64,000 nt of DNA, taken from NCBI GenBank assembly GCA_019636625.1, contig JAHBXE010000009.1:62001-126000 (forward strand), read 5' to 3'. Under the pieces are notes generated by a model. The model searched no databases and was not told the DNA's origin. It saw nothing but the letters and a program-made list of their open reading frames with translations. This document shows positions 16,505 through 26,407 of this stretch, piece by piece. The stretch is from Phycisphaeraceae bacterium (GTDB lineage: Bacteria > Planctomycetota > Phycisphaerae > Phycisphaerales > UBA1924). The position numbers and the translations under genes are program-made. How positions within the stretch are numbered: the stretch's first letter is position 1; each line of letters begins with the position of its first letter.

Positions 16505-17482
16505 ATGCTCATGACGACCGACCTGAAGTCCAAACGCATCATCGTCACCGGCGGCGCCGGCTTCCTCGGGCGGCAGGTGATTCGGCTCCTCAAGGAGCGG
16601 GGCGTGTCGGAGAAGCACATCTTCGTCCCCCGGCGGCGGGAGTATGACCTGACGCAGATGGCGGATTGCCAGCGGCTGTACCGCGAGGCGTTCCCGGGGA
16701 CGAAGGCGGATGTGGTGCTCCACCTGGCGGCGGAGGTGGGCGGGATCGGGGCGAACCGGGCGAACCCGGGCCGGTACTTCTACGCGAACATGGCGATGGC
16801 GATGCACCTGATCGAACAGGCCAGGCTTGACGGGATCGTGGAGCGGGACGGGAAGTTCGTGCAGGTGGGGACGATCTGTGCCTACCCGAAGTTCACCCCC
16901 GTGCCGTTCAAGGAAGACGACCTGTGGAACGGGTACCCGGAAGAGACCAACGCACCCTACGGCGTGGCGAAGAAGGCCGCGTGGCAGATGCTCGACGCGT
17001 ACAAGCTGCAGTACGCGATGAAGAGCGCGTACGTGCTGCCCGTGAACCTGTACGGGCCTTGGGACAACTTTGACCTCTTTAGCTCGCACGTGATCCCGGC
17101 GCTCATCCGCAAGTGTGTGGAGGCCCAGGAGCGGGGCGATAAGTCGATCGTCTGCTGGGGCACGGGCTCGGCCTCGCGCGAGTTCCTGTACGTGGACGAT
17201 GCCGCGGAGGGGATCCTGCTCGCCGCGGAGCGGAAGGATGATCCCGACCCGATCAACCTCGGGACCAACATGGAGATCACGATCCGGAACCTGGTGGAGT
17301 TGATCGTGAAGCTGACGGGGTTCAAGGGCGGGATCGAGTGGGATGCGAGCAAGCCGGACGGCCAGCCGCGGCGGTGCCTTTCGACGGAAAAGGCACAGAA
17401 GACAATCGGGTTTACGGCGAAGGTGGGATTTGAGGAAGGGTTGAAGAGGACGATTGAGTGGTACCGGGGGAACCGGGGATAA
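16505..17482 (+). CDS. fcl: GDP-L-fucose synthase
   Basis: 325 residues, an NADPH-dependent epimerase/reductase that turns GDP-4-keto-6-deoxymannose into GDP-L-fucose. Rossmann motif TGGAGFLG at 15-22, the family element [15 protein letters not shown], catalytic YGVAKK, and [12 protein letters not shown] in the substrate domain. The residue equivalent to the catalytic Ser lies in VGTICAYP rather than the usual GSSCIYP, so a Thr may substitute. ATG at 16505 has GGGAG at a good distance; the frame extends back to 16448 without support. Divergent from the fucosyltransferase gene. Confidence 0.92.
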   Translation: MLMTTDLKSKRIIVTGGAGFLGRQVIRLLKERGVSEKHIFVPRRREYDLTQMADCQRLYREAFPGTKADVVLHLAAEVGGIGANRANPGRYFYANMAMAMHLIEQARLDGIVERDGKFVQVGTICAYPKFTPVPFKEDDLWNGYPEETNAPYGVAKKAAWQMLDAYKLQYAMKSAYVLPVNLYGPWDNFDLFSSHVIPALIRKCVEAQERGDKSIVCWGTGSASREFLYVDDAAEGILLAAERKDDPDPINLGTNMEITIRNLVELIVKLTGFKGGIEWDASKPDGQPRRCLSTEKAQKTIGFTAKVGFEEGLKRTIEWYRGNRG

Positions 17483-17485
17483 ACG

Positions 17486-17526
17486 CAGTACGCGGAGGCG
17501 CGGAGGTCACGCGGAGGGCGCGGAGA
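17486..17526. repeat. CGCGGAGG-type degenerate repeats
   Basis: Purine-rich iterations of (A)CGCGGAGG follow the fcl stop. The same theme, in forward or reverse orientation, occurs at 57258-57285, 60680-60712 and 60789-60816, always extragenic or at a gene end. Such short iterations are common in planctomycete intergenic DNA; function unknown. Confidence 0.5.
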
Positions 17527-17602
17527 GAAGAGAGTGGAAGAGCCCTCTACCGCCGCCTGTGCGAGTGGCGAACTAGAACGCCGGCGTTGGCGTAGGTCTG
17601 CG

Positions 17603-18085
17603 ATGTCCGAGCCGGATCCGCTGTTGTTATCGTTCCTTGGCGAGCGTGATGCGCTGTGCCCGGTGTGTGAGTACAACCTGCGCGGTTTGAAGGCGGACCG
17701 GTGTCCCGAGTGTTCATCGCACCTGCAGTTGCAGGTGGGGTCGGAGAACATTCGGCTCGGGCCGTGGGTGTCGGCGGTGGTCTCGTTTGCGCTAGCGGTG
17801 GGGTTTGATGCGGTGATGGGGCTCATGGTGTCGATCGCGTTTGCCGCGACGTTCTTCTCCCCGCAGCAGGTGGCCCCGCTCGTCCGACAACAGCACTTGA
17901 TCCTGATGGGTGGGTTTCTGGGGATGGGCATGACCTGCGCGACCGCGATCCTCCTGCTTGTTCGGCGGAGGCGGCGGTGGATGGTGATGCCGCGGCGGGC
18001 GCAGTGGCGTTGGGCGGGGGTCACCTTTGCCTCGGTCTTTGTCGTCCACCTTGTGGTGGGATTGCTCATGGCAAGGATGCTGTAG
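17603..18085 (+). CDS. Small zinc-ribbon membrane protein, hypothetical
   Basis: 160 residues from the ATG at 17603. Two CxxC pairs (Cys19, Cys22, Cys34, Cys37, in CPVCEYNLRGLKADRCPEC) form a short zinc ribbon of the type common in planctomycete membrane proteins. Three hydrophobic segments follow (about 52-80, 96-118, 133-155) with Arg-rich loops. Function unknown. It ends 29 bp before holA and may share its transcript. Confidence 0.6.
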   Translation: MSEPDPLLLSFLGERDALCPVCEYNLRGLKADRCPECSSHLQLQVGSENIRLGPWVSAVVSFALAVGFDAVMGLMVSIAFAATFFSPQQVAPLVRQQHLILMGGFLGMGMTCATAILLLVRRRRRWMVMPRRAQWRWAGVTFASVFVVHLVVGLLMARML

Positions 18086-18114
18086 ACGGACCAGGATCGT
18101 GCTATCCTGAGCCC

Positions 18115-19134
18115 GTGGCCAAGAAAGCAACATCGCAGGGCGAGCTATCCGCCAACACGCGGGTTGCAGCGCTGATCGGAAAGGAGGTCTTCCTCCAGAC
18201 CGAGTGCACCGCGCAACTCAAGGCGATTCTGGAGAAAGCGCACGGCGAGGTCGCGGTGTTCCGCTTCGATGGCCTCTCCACGCCGCTGACGGATGTGCTG
18301 GATGAATGCCGGACGTTCGGCCTGATGGCGTCGTACAAGCTGGTGATCGTGGACAACGCGGACCAGGTGATCAAGGAGGACAACAGGCCGCTGATCGAGC
18401 GCTACGTCGCCAGCCCGTGCGAATCCGCGACGCTGGTGCTGCGGACGACGAACTGGCACGCCGGGAAGCTCGACGAGATGATCGCGAAAGTCGGGGCGAT
18501 CGTCCGGTGCGAGGCCAAGACGCACGCGGAAGCGGCGGCATGGGCGGTTGCAAACTGCGCTCGCCGGCACAAGGCGACGATCGAACCCAAGGCGGCGGAA
18601 CTGCTGGTGAACCGGATCGGGACGGACATGGGCCGGCTGGATACGGAACTGGAAAAGCTGGCCGTGTCGGCAACCTCGGAAGATGGCAAGCCGCCGGTCA
18701 TCACGATGAAACAGGTGGCGGACCTGGTGGGACTGACGCGGGAGGAGGAGGTCTGGGTGGTGCACGACTCGCTGCTGTCCGGGCACGCGCCGACGGCGAT
18801 GGGGCACGTCCACCTCATTCTGGACAACGCGCGAAAGGATGCCAACATCCCGCTCGCCTACGCCTGCATGGACCTGGCGCGGAAGCTCAACGGGGCGGCA
18901 CAGGGGCTGAAGCTGGGGATGAACCCCTGGCAGCTCGGTGGCAAGCTCAAGTTGTGGCCGGAGTCGCGAAAGGAAGCGATCCTCGGGCATGCGCGCCGGG
19001 TTCCGCCGGCGCGGCTGGCCAACCTTCTGCACGCCGCGGTTCTTGTCGACTTCAAGCAGAAGACCGGGGGCGGGGACCCGGACCGGATGCTGGAGATCCT
19101 GGCGCTGCGGTTTGCCCGCACGTTGGGTCGCTGA
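18115..19134 (+). CDS. holA: DNA polymerase III subunit delta
   Basis: 339 residues from GTG at 18115. The protein follows the HolA layout: an N-terminal RecA-like domain without a functional Walker A (VFLQTECTAQLKAIL), then FGLMASYKLVIVDNADQVIK, a lid domain with LVNRIGTDMGRLDTELEKLA and a C-terminal collar domain. Delta opens the beta sliding clamp as part of the clamp loader. The start is the only one that fits the length; in-frame sequence upstream overlaps the zinc-ribbon gene. Confidence 0.85.
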   Translation: MAKKATSQGELSANTRVAALIGKEVFLQTECTAQLKAILEKAHGEVAVFRFDGLSTPLTDVLDECRTFGLMASYKLVIVDNADQVIKEDNRPLIERYVASPCESATLVLRTTNWHAGKLDEMIAKVGAIVRCEAKTHAEAAAWAVANCARRHKATIEPKAAELLVNRIGTDMGRLDTELEKLAVSATSEDGKPPVITMKQVADLVGLTREEEVWVVHDSLLSGHAPTAMGHVHLILDNARKDANIPLAYACMDLARKLNGAAQGLKLGMNPWQLGGKLKLWPESRKEAILGHARRVPPARLANLLHAAVLVDFKQKTGGGDPDRMLEILALRFARTLGR

Positions 19135-19162
19135 GAGATCGGAGTGGGACCTCGTGTACCAA

Positions 19163-19243
19163 AGGGGGTGTGAGGGGGCAGGATGGGGGCCGGGGGGGCC
19201 GGGGGGGGCAGGGGGACGGGGGGGCGGGGGGGACGGGGGGGAG
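19163..19243 (+). repeat. G-tract array with quadruplex potential
   Basis: An 80-bp stretch on the plus strand with at least eight runs of five or more G separated by one to four bases, between holA and a lipoprotein gene. It can form several alternative G-quadruplexes in DNA or in the RNA leader of the lipoprotein gene. The rest of the gap (19135-19344) contains no gene that I can support. Confidence 0.8.
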
Positions 19244-19344
19244 CAAACCCAAGGGCGGAGGTCGTTATCGCCGATAGCCGTTAGGGCGAAGCGGGGCTGG
19301 GGGTGGCGGAGGATCCGCCGCGAACGGTGAAGGAGTAGGTGCGC

Positions 19345-20442
19345 ATGCACAGGATGATGGTGTGGGCCGGGGTGGTGGCGATGGCGGGGTGCGCCTCGAG
19401 CCCGTCGTCGAGCCCTGAAGCACCGGTGAACACGAGCTTGTCGGCGTTGACGCGGGGTGGCGGCAGTTCGCCCGCCGTGGAGGTCCCGACGATCCCACCG
19501 CCCACCGTGGTGGAAGAGATGGCGCAGGAGCATCGCGTGGACATCCAGGCGGTGCTGGATCGCGAGGCGCCGGAGGAAATGGCCGCATCGGTTGAAGTGG
19601 TGCCCAAGCCGGAGCCGCAACCCGAAACGGTAATCACGGCGCCGTTGCCTCCACCCAAGTCGCTGGCGGAGCGGATCGATGAGACGACGCTCCTGCTGAT
19701 CGACCTGCTTCGAGAACGCGTGGCGACGGGCGAGAGTCCCTTCCGGTCGGCGCTCTCGCTGGCGGCGATGGAGGCCGTCCGGCCGGGGTCGGCGATGAAG
19801 ATGATCACGCCGGACTCGACGGATGGGGGGCCGCTCACGGACGAGCAGCGTGACGTGATCAACGCCTTCCGGGAACTGGTGTTGGGGCTGGCGGAAGGGG
19901 ACGACCGACCGGGAATATTGACGGACCTGGCGACGAACCTCGGCAACAGCTTCCTGCGAGCGCGGCCGATGCGAATTCAGGCGGCGCTGGCGGCGAAGGT
20001 GACGGGGTACGGGCAGTATGTGCCGTTGGATGTGCGCCGGATCCAGCAAGGCAAGCCGGCCCGTGCGGTGGTGTACACGGAAGTGACACGCTTCACGCAG
20101 CGGCCGATCCGCGAAGCGACGAAGCTGAGCGAGTCGGCCCAGCCGGGCGACAAGTGGGCTGTCGAGCTGTCGCAGGAGCTTCAACTGATCCACGATGCGG
20201 ACGGCGTCAAGGCTTGGCAGCAGCGCGAACAGCCGGTGGTGGAGACTTCGCGGAGCTACCGCACGGACTTCTATCTCGTTCAGACGATCACGCTGCCCTC
20301 GACACTCAGCATCGGACGTTACAAGCTGAAAGTGATCGTGCGCGACCGGGCCAGCGGGCAGGAAGATGAGGCCATCATCCCGATCGAGGTGGTCGCCGAC
20401 CCGACGCTGGTGTCCGAGACGCCTTCGCGGCTGTACGACTGA
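19345..20442 (+). CDS. Lipoprotein, hypothetical
   Basis: 365 residues from ATG at 19345 (AAGGAG nine bases upstream; a GTG at 19339 is too close). The signal peptide ends in the lipobox MAGC, so it is a lipid-anchored envelope protein. A Pro/Glu-rich linker (about 30-110) precedes a globular domain with alternating hydrophobic beta strands to the end. The domain resembles envelope proteins of unknown function; no catalytic motif is seen. It is preceded by the G-tract array. Confidence 0.65.
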   Translation: MHRMMVWAGVVAMAGCASSPSSSPEAPVNTSLSALTRGGGSSPAVEVPTIPPPTVVEEMAQEHRVDIQAVLDREAPEEMAASVEVVPKPEPQPETVITAPLPPPKSLAERIDETTLLLIDLLRERVATGESPFRSALSLAAMEAVRPGSAMKMITPDSTDGGPLTDEQRDVINAFRELVLGLAEGDDRPGILTDLATNLGNSFLRARPMRIQAALAAKVTGYGQYVPLDVRRIQQGKPARAVVYTEVTRFTQRPIREATKLSESAQPGDKWAVELSQELQLIHDADGVKAWQQREQPVVETSRSYRTDFYLVQTITLPSTLSIGRYKLKVIVRDRASGQEDEAIIPIEVVADPTLVSETPSRLYD

Positions 20443-20747
20443 ATCCCGCCAATTCGGCAGTTCCACACGGGAAACCCATACAGGCCCTGACCGGCCGGAG
20501 AAGCGCCCGGCGTTCGTGGATTCCTTCGGGCACGGGTAACTGGCACGCCGCTCGCAACCGATATGTGAAGATGGTGCCCGGGCGACCGGGTGATCCCCTG
20601 AACCCTCGGCGGCACGCCGGACGTATAAGGGGCATCGCCTACGATCGCTCGGGATCGGTGGAAGCGGGCCCATTGGCTTCCCAGAGAAGCCCAGAAGCTC
20701 GCGGAAAAGAGCGGATTCGTTGGTCGCCGCGGCGACACGGAGGGCCC
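20443..20747 (+). other. 305-bp leader region of clpC without a gene
   Basis: No supported ORF, RNA gene or repeat is seen. A GTATAAGG sequence near 20620 could be a -10 element but has no convincing -35, and no CIRCE or CtsR-type operator is recognisable. The frame of clpC is open back to 20565, but the ATG at 20748 with GGAGG in front is clearly the start. Confidence 0.4.
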
Positions 20748-23312
20748 ATGTTCGAACGCTTTACAGACCGTGCCCGGAAAGTGATGGCGCTGGCCAATCA
20801 GGAGGCGCAGCGGTTCAACCACGAGTACATCGGGACGGAGCACATCTTGCTCGGCCTGGTGAAGGAAGGCTCCGGAGTCGGGGCGAACGTCCTGAAGAAC
20901 CTGGATGTGGACCTGCGGAAGGTGCGCCTCGAGGTCGAGAAGCTGGTCAAGGCCGGGCCCGAGATGGTCACGATGGGCAAGCTGCCCCAGACGCCGCGGG
21001 CCAAGAAGGTGATCGAGTACGCGATCGAAGAAGCGCGGAACCTGAACCATAACTACGTCGGGACGGAGCACCTGCTGCTGGGGCTGCTGCGTGAGCACGA
21101 CGGCGTTGCCGCGCAAGTTTTGCGCAACCTCGGCCTGAAGCTGGAGGAGGTCCGCGAGGAAGTGCTGAACCTCCTCGGCGCGAGCCAGGAAGGCGGCGGA
21201 GAGAACGAGCCGGGCGGCGCCTCATCCGGTCCCAGCCAGAGCGCCGGGGGCGGATCATCGAGCGGGGACGCCAAGAAGTCGCGCAGCAAGACGCCGGCCT
21301 TGGACAGCTTCGGGCGTGACCTGACCGAACTGGCCAAGGAAGGCTCGCTCGACCCCGTGATCGGCCGGGCCAACGAGATCGAACGCCTGGTGCAGGTGCT
21401 GTGCCGGCGGACGAAGAACAACCCCGTGCTCCTGGGCGAGGCGGGCGTGGGCAAGACGGCGATTGTCGAGGGCATGGCCCAGCGGATCATCGCGGGCGAT
21501 GTGCCGGAGATCCTGCACGAGCGTCGGATCGTCGTGCTCGATCTGGCGATGATGGTCGCCGGAACCAAGTACCGCGGGCAGTTCGAGGAGCGGATCAAGG
21601 CCGTGATGAACGAGGTCCGCAAGGCCAAGAACGTCATCCTCTTCATCGACGAGCTGCACACGCTGGTCGGCGCGGGCGGCGCGGAGGGCGCGATCGATGC
21701 ATCCAACGTGCTCAAGCCGGCGCTGGCCCGCGGCGAGATTCAGTGCATCGGCGCCACCACCTTCGACGAGTACCGCAAGTACATCGAGAAGGATGCGGCA
21801 CTGGCCCGGCGCTTCCAGGCCATCACCGTGGACCCGCCGAGCAACGAGCAGACCATCGAGATCCTCAAGGGCCTCAAGGACCGGTACGAGCAGCACCACC
21901 GCGTGCACATCACGGACGCGGCATTGAAGGCCGCCGTGGAGCTCTCCGGCCGGTACATCACCGGGCGTGTCCAGCCGGACAAGTCGATCGACGTGATCGA
22001 CGAGGCCGGGGCACGCGTGCGCATCAAGAGCATGAGCAAGCCGCCGAACCTGGCCGAGCTCGAGGCCCAGATCGAGAAGCTGAGCGTCGAGAAGGACGAG
22101 GCCGTCAAGGGCGCGGACTACGAACGCGCGGCGGAGCTCCGGGACAAGGCCGAGCAGCTCAAGAAGCAGAAGGAAGACCTGCAGCGCCAGTGGAAGGAGC
22201 GCGCCAAGGAAGTCGACGGCACGGTCGATGAGGATGTCGTCGCGGAGGTCATCTCCAAGATGACGGGCGTTCCGCTCAAGCGGCTGGAGAAGGAAGAAGC
22301 CCAGCGCCTGCTGGAGCTGGAGAAGGAGCTGCACAAGAAGGTCATCAGCCAGGACGAGGCGATCAAGGCGATCTCGAAGGCGATCCGGCGCGCCCGGGCC
22401 GGGCTGAAGGACCCGAAGCGGCCGATGGGCTCGTTCATCTTCGTCGGCCCCTCGGGCGTGGGCAAGACGCTGCTCTCGAAGGCGCTGGCGGAGTTCATGT
22501 TCGGGGATGAAGAGGCGCTGGTGCACCTCGACATGTCCGAGTACATGGAGAAGCACAACGTCAGCCGCCTGGTCGGCGCGCCCCCGGGCTACGTCGGGTA
22601 CGAAGAAGGCGGGCAGCTCACGGAGCGCATCCGCCGCCGACCGTACTCGGTCATCCTCCTCGACGAGGTGGAGAAGGCCCACCCGGACGTGTTCAACATG
22701 CTCCTGCAGATCATGGAGGAAGGCCGTCTCACGGACTCCTTCGGCCGGAACGTGGACTTCAAGAACACGGTCCTGATCATGACGAGCAACATCGGCGCGG
22801 ACCTGATCAAGGGCGGCGGGGGCTTCGGCTTCCAGAAGCGGTCCACCGAGGTCGACCACGACAACGTCAAGACGATCCTGATGAAGGAGATCGAGCGGTT
22901 CTTCCGCCCCGAGTTCATCAACCGCCTCGACGACATCATCGTGTTCCGCCCGCTCACCAAGGACGACCTTGTCCAGATCATCGAGTACGAAGTCGGCAAG
23001 GTGGCCAAGCGGCTCAGCCAGCAGGGCGTCACGCTCGAGCTCGACCAGGCCGCCAAGGACTTCCTGATCGAGAAGGGGTACAACCCGGACTACGGGGCGC
23101 GGCCTCTCCGCCGGGCGATCGGTCAGTACATCGAGGACCCGCTCTCCGAGATGCTGCTCGCCGGTGACGCCTCGGGCAAGAGCAAGATCATCGTCACCCG
23201 CAAGGCCGACGCCGAGGGCAAGATGGGCGAGCACCTGTACTTCGACATGGTCGATGCGCCGCCAGCCCCGGCCGGTGAGTCGCCCGTCGGCGCGGGTTCG
23301 CAGAGCACCTGA
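20748..23312 (+). CDS. clpC: ATP-dependent Clp protease ATPase subunit ClpC
   Basis: 854 residues, the usual length. Two N-terminal Clp_N repeats (about 1-145), then an acidic/Ser-rich linker, AAA1 with Walker A GEAGVGKT near 230, a UVR-type coiled-coil middle domain near 440-480, AAA2 with Walker A GPSGVGKT near 567, and a C-terminal ClpB-D2-small domain. This Hsp100 unfoldase feeds substrates to ClpP and in other bacteria works with the adaptor ClpS, encoded here at 38837. Start ATG is preceded by GGAGGGCCC. A terminator follows 28 bp after the stop, so it is a single-gene unit or the end of one. Confidence 0.95.
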   Translation: MFERFTDRARKVMALANQEAQRFNHEYIGTEHILLGLVKEGSGVGANVLKNLDVDLRKVRLEVEKLVKAGPEMVTMGKLPQTPRAKKVIEYAIEEARNLNHNYVGTEHLLLGLLREHDGVAAQVLRNLGLKLEEVREEVLNLLGASQEGGGENEPGGASSGPSQSAGGGSSSGDAKKSRSKTPALDSFGRDLTELAKEGSLDPVIGRANEIERLVQVLCRRTKNNPVLLGEAGVGKTAIVEGMAQRIIAGDVPEILHERRIVVLDLAMMVAGTKYRGQFEERIKAVMNEVRKAKNVILFIDELHTLVGAGGAEGAIDASNVLKPALARGEIQCIGATTFDEYRKYIEKDAALARRFQAITVDPPSNEQTIEILKGLKDRYEQHHRVHITDAALKAAVELSGRYITGRVQPDKSIDVIDEAGARVRIKSMSKPPNLAELEAQIEKLSVEKDEAVKGADYERAAELRDKAEQLKKQKEDLQRQWKERAKEVDGTVDEDVVAEVISKMTGVPLKRLEKEEAQRLLELEKELHKKVISQDEAIKAISKAIRRARAGLKDPKRPMGSFIFVGPSGVGKTLLSKALAEFMFGDEEALVHLDMSEYMEKHNVSRLVGAPPGYVGYEEGGQLTERIRRRPYSVILLDEVEKAHPDVFNMLLQIMEEGRLTDSFGRNVDFKNTVLIMTSNIGADLIKGGGGFGFQKRSTEVDHDNVKTILMKEIERFFRPEFINRLDDIIVFRPLTKDDLVQIIEYEVGKVAKRLSQQGVTLELDQAAKDFLIEKGYNPDYGARPLRRAIGQYIEDPLSEMLLAGDASGKSKIIVTRKADAEGKMGEHLYFDMVDAPPAPAGESPVGAGSQST

Positions 23313-23340
23313 TCCGGCGGAAGCAATCCAGAGAACACCT

Positions 23341-23376
23341 GAGGGAGAAACCGACTGGTTTCTCCCTCTTTCTTTG
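23341..23376 (+). terminator. Rho-independent terminator of clpC
   Basis: A perfect 12-bp stem, GAGGGAGAAACC (23341-23352) and GGTTTCTCCCTC (23357-23368), with the tetraloop GACT and the T-rich tail TTTCTTT. It points with clpC; the opposite strand has no U-tract. Confidence 0.92.
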
Positions 23377-23384
23377 CAGACAGA

Positions 23385-24725
23385 TCACCGACGCGGGTTG
23401 CGCGCGGGGTTGATGCGCTTGTTGGGCGGCTTGGGCGGGAACGGGCTCCGCGCACGTTCCGCGGAGGGTGGATCGACCCGCATGGGGTCCATGCCCGCGG
23501 CGCCATCCGCGGAGGCGGATGGCGGGTCGGATCGTGCTTCCTCATCGGCGCGGTCACCCGGAGTGGGTGGTGCGCTCTCCGCTTCCGGCGTGGACGGCTC
23601 CGCCCCATCGGGTGATTCGGGCGCCTGCAAACGGGCGAAGAGCATGCGGCCGGCGGAGGTCTGGATTGAGGAAGTGACGGTGAGCGTGACGCGCTCGCCG
23701 ACCCGGTCGCCGCCGTCTTCCGCCACCACCATCGTGCCGTCGGCGAGGTATCCGACGCCCTGGCCGGGGTGCTCCCCGGGCTTGACGAGGGTGATGGCGA
23801 GTGCTTCGCCCGGGAGCAGCGCGGGCTTGAGGCTGTTGGCCACGTCGTTGAGGTTGAGCGTCTTGACGCCCTGGATGCCCGCGACCCGGTTCAACCCCGA
23901 ATCGGCGGTGACAACAAAGCCGTTGAGTCGCCGCGCCAGTTCCACGAGCATCTGGTCCACGGCCATGCCGGGGATGGGCGTCTCGTCGATCGAGACGTCG
24001 AGCGTCGCGGAGCGCTGAAGCCGGGCGATGATGTCCAAGCCCCGCCGGCCGCGGATCCGCTTCTGCTTGTCCGCGGAGTCCGCGAGGAGCTGCAGTTCGG
24101 CGACGACAAAGTGCGGAATGACCAGGGGCTGCTGGATGATGCCGGTGTCGGCCAGATCGGCGATGCGGGCATCGATCAGCGCGGACGAGTCGAGCAGGAG
24201 CGGGCGGGGCCCGCGGATCTGCTTGGCGAACTCGACATAGGGGATCACGAGGCGGAAGTCGTCCTGCGTCTGGATGATCGTGGCGGTGCAGAGGTAGGCG
24301 AGGGTGATGCCCACGAGAATCTTGGCGATGAAGATCAGCCGCTTGCCGGTCGGTGTGGTCAGGTCGTACACCGTGCCCAGCAGGTCGATCACCTGGCTCA
24401 TCGCATAGGTGGCGAGCAGCGCGATCAGCAGGCCGAGGAAAATCGAAGTGAGCGTCGAAATGCGCTTCTTCTTGGCGAAGACCTCGATGAGGACGACACC
24501 AAAGACGAGCGCGGCGGAAAAGTAGACCACGAGTGTCCACCCGCGCTTCAGGGCCAGCGCGCCGACGCGCGTGGAATCGGGATCGGCCTCGACGTCGAGG
24601 ATCGTGAGGAAGGCCACCGTCGCGAACAGGACAAGGAACACGGCCCGGATGAGGCGGATAAGCGACTCACGCTCGCGTTGGCGTTCTTCGGGCGCCTGGG
24701 CTCGTGTGATCTTCTGGCCGTCCAC
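23385..24725 (-). CDS. PIN/TRAM-domain membrane protein (YacL-like)
   Basis: 446 residues from the GTG at 24725. Four transmembrane segments fill residues 20-135. A PIN domain begins LLLDSSALIDARIADL, has conserved acidic residues further on (VTADSGLNRVAG) and is followed by a TRAM domain (PGEALAITLVKPGEHPGQGV…). A Pro/Asp-rich tail of about 80 residues ends the protein. PIN/TRAM proteins of this type are predicted membrane-bound ribonucleases or RNA-binding proteins; the Bacillus member is YacL. The frame is open to 24953, but this part has no conserved sequence. Confidence 0.8.
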   Translation of the reverse strand: MDGQKITRAQAPEERQRERESLIRLIRAVFLVLFATVAFLTILDVEADPDSTRVGALALKRGWTLVVYFSAALVFGVVLIEVFAKKKRISTLTSIFLGLLIALLATYAMSQVIDLLGTVYDLTTPTGKRLIFIAKILVGITLAYLCTATIIQTQDDFRLVIPYVEFAKQIRGPRPLLLDSSALIDARIADLADTGIIQQPLVIPHFVVAELQLLADSADKQKRIRGRRGLDIIARLQRSATLDVSIDETPIPGMAVDQMLVELARRLNGFVVTADSGLNRVAGIQGVKTLNLNDVANSLKPALLPGEALAITLVKPGEHPGQGVGYLADGTMVVAEDGGDRVGERVTLTVTSSIQTSAGRMLFARLQAPESPDGAEPSTPEAESAPPTPGDRADEEARSDPPSASADGAAGMDPMRVDPPSAERARSPFPPKPPNKRINPARNPRR

Positions 24726-25024
24726 GATGGAAGAGTGTACGGATAAGGGGTGGCACGGTTCCGGGGCGGAGGCGGGGTACGGGGCGGGAGGTCCGGGAAG
24801 CGGAGGGCTACGATGGACCCTGCGTCGCGTCGGTCGGCGGCCGGGCCCGGTGCACGGGTGGCCCGTGAACCTGGTCAGAGCTTGACCGCAGCAGCCATAA
24901 GCGGCCGTCATCCGGTGCCGCTGGTGTCCTGGCCGCCGACCGTCGCGATGCACACGATTTGAGCGATACCCGGGAACGGGAGCGCGGCCCGGGGGGTCGC
25001 GCGGGGGAGGGTTCGTCGAGGGGA

Positions 25025-26266
25025 TCAGCCGGGCGGCGTGAGCGGGGTGGGGCCGAGGGTCTGGATGGTCATGGCTCCGAGTCGGCGGCGCGACACGTAC
25101 GCGTTGACCTGATCGAGCGTGACCGCATCGATCAGGCGCGCGACTTCATCCAGCGACCGGGCCCGCCCGAGTCGGTGGTGGTCGTGCGCGAGGGACGCCG
25201 CCCGCCCGGCGGTGGATTCACCGCTGAAGACAAGCCGGGACTTCATCCCGACGACGGCGCGATCGAACTCCTCGCGGGCGATGGGACCCGCGGGCGTGTT
25301 GATTCGAGCGAGCTCGGCGAGCATGACGTCAAGGGACTGCTGCGCACGTTCGGGCGTGGTGCCGACGTAGCCGACAACGGCGCCGAAGTCCTTGCCCGGG
25401 GCGTAGGAGGCGGAGACGGAGTAGCACAGGCCCCGCTTCTCCCGGACCTCGGAGAACAGCCGGCCGGACATCCCGCCGGAGAGGACCGAGACGACGATCT
25501 TCTCGGGCAGACTGTCGGGGTGCGCCTCGGTCGGGGCGTCGTGGAGAATCATGATCTGGACCTGGTTCGATTGATCGGTCTCGTGCGCGTAGCCGCGTCG
25601 GGGCGTCGGGCCGATGGCGATGGCAGGGGCCGCGCCGGCCCAGCCCGAGAGCACCATGTTGAGCTTCGCGGCGAGAGCGTCGGGATCGACCGCACCGGCA
25701 ACGGCGAGGATGGACCCGCCGGGCACGGCGCGCTCGGACCAGCCTCGGACGATCTCATCGCGCGATGCGGATGTGATCCCATCGACCGTGCCGATGGGGG
25801 CGCGATCGAAGGGGACGGGGTAGTGGCGGCGGCGTGCCGCGAGCGAGGCCCGCTCGTGCGGGTCGTCCTTGACGGATTCGATGGCTTGAAGGGCGAGGTC
25901 ACGGACGGGCTCGATGGATTCGGCGTCGAAGCGTGGGCGGCGCACCATGTCCACCAGGAGAGGGAGCGCCTCAATCAATCGCGAGCCGAGCAGCGTGGCC
26001 CCGATACGGACGTGGTACGCGCCAACATCAGTGGACCGGCTGACGCCGCAACGATCCAGGGCATCGGCGTGCTGCCGGGAGGAGAGGTCGCCGGCGCCGC
26101 GGAGCAGCAGCTCGGCCCACATGGTGGAGAGACCCTGGCGCTGGGCGGGCTCGGTGGCGGTGCCGGCGGGAATGAGCCACGAGAGCCCGGCGGATTGGAC
26201 GCCGGGGATGACCTCGACCATCAGCGGCATGCCGCATTCGAGGATTCGGGTGTTGATGGCGTTCAT
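25025..26266 (-). CDS. M16-family peptidase homologue lacking the zinc-binding motif
   Basis: 413 residues from ATG at 26266. The fold is that of an M16 (insulinase/processing peptidase) half: an N-terminal domain followed by the C-terminal substrate-binding signature SGGMSGRLFSEVREKRGLCY. Where active members carry HxxEH there is GLSTMWAELLLRG, with no His pair, so it should be catalytically inactive. Inactive M16 subunits usually pair with an active one, as in mitochondrial processing peptidase; no active partner is encoded in this window. No signal peptide. Confidence 0.8.
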   Translation of the reverse strand: MNAINTRILECGMPLMVEVIPGVQSAGLSWLIPAGTATEPAQRQGLSTMWAELLLRGAGDLSSRQHADALDRCGVSRSTDVGAYHVRIGATLLGSRLIEALPLLVDMVRRPRFDAESIEPVRDLALQAIESVKDDPHERASLAARRRHYPVPFDRAPIGTVDGITSASRDEIVRGWSERAVPGGSILAVAGAVDPDALAAKLNMVLSGWAGAAPAIAIGPTPRRGYAHETDQSNQVQIMILHDAPTEAHPDSLPEKIVVSVLSGGMSGRLFSEVREKRGLCYSVSASYAPGKDFGAVVGYVGTTPERAQQSLDVMLAELARINTPAGPIAREEFDRAVVGMKSRLVFSGESTAGRAASLAHDHHRLGRARSLDEVARLIDAVTLDQVNAYVSRRRLGAMTIQTLGPTPLTPPG

Positions 26267-26407
26267 GCGTTCTCCGACGGGCCGGCCGGAGTCTAGCGCG
26301 TGTTCCGATAAGCGATCGGCCGTCACAGGTGGACGCGGGGGGCGCAGGGGGCGCGGCGGCGAGAAAGCCCGCGGGCGGTTCCGCCGACACAAGGGCGGGG
26401 AGTTTCC

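Noticed and set aside
18145..20673. An 842-residue minus-strand ORF
   Set aside because: Antisense to holA and the lipoprotein gene; Arg/His/Pro-rich with no recognisable domain.
24725..24953. N-terminal extension of the PIN/TRAM protein
   Set aside because: The extension is Arg/Pro-rich, without a ribosome-binding site, and lies before a natural membrane-protein start.
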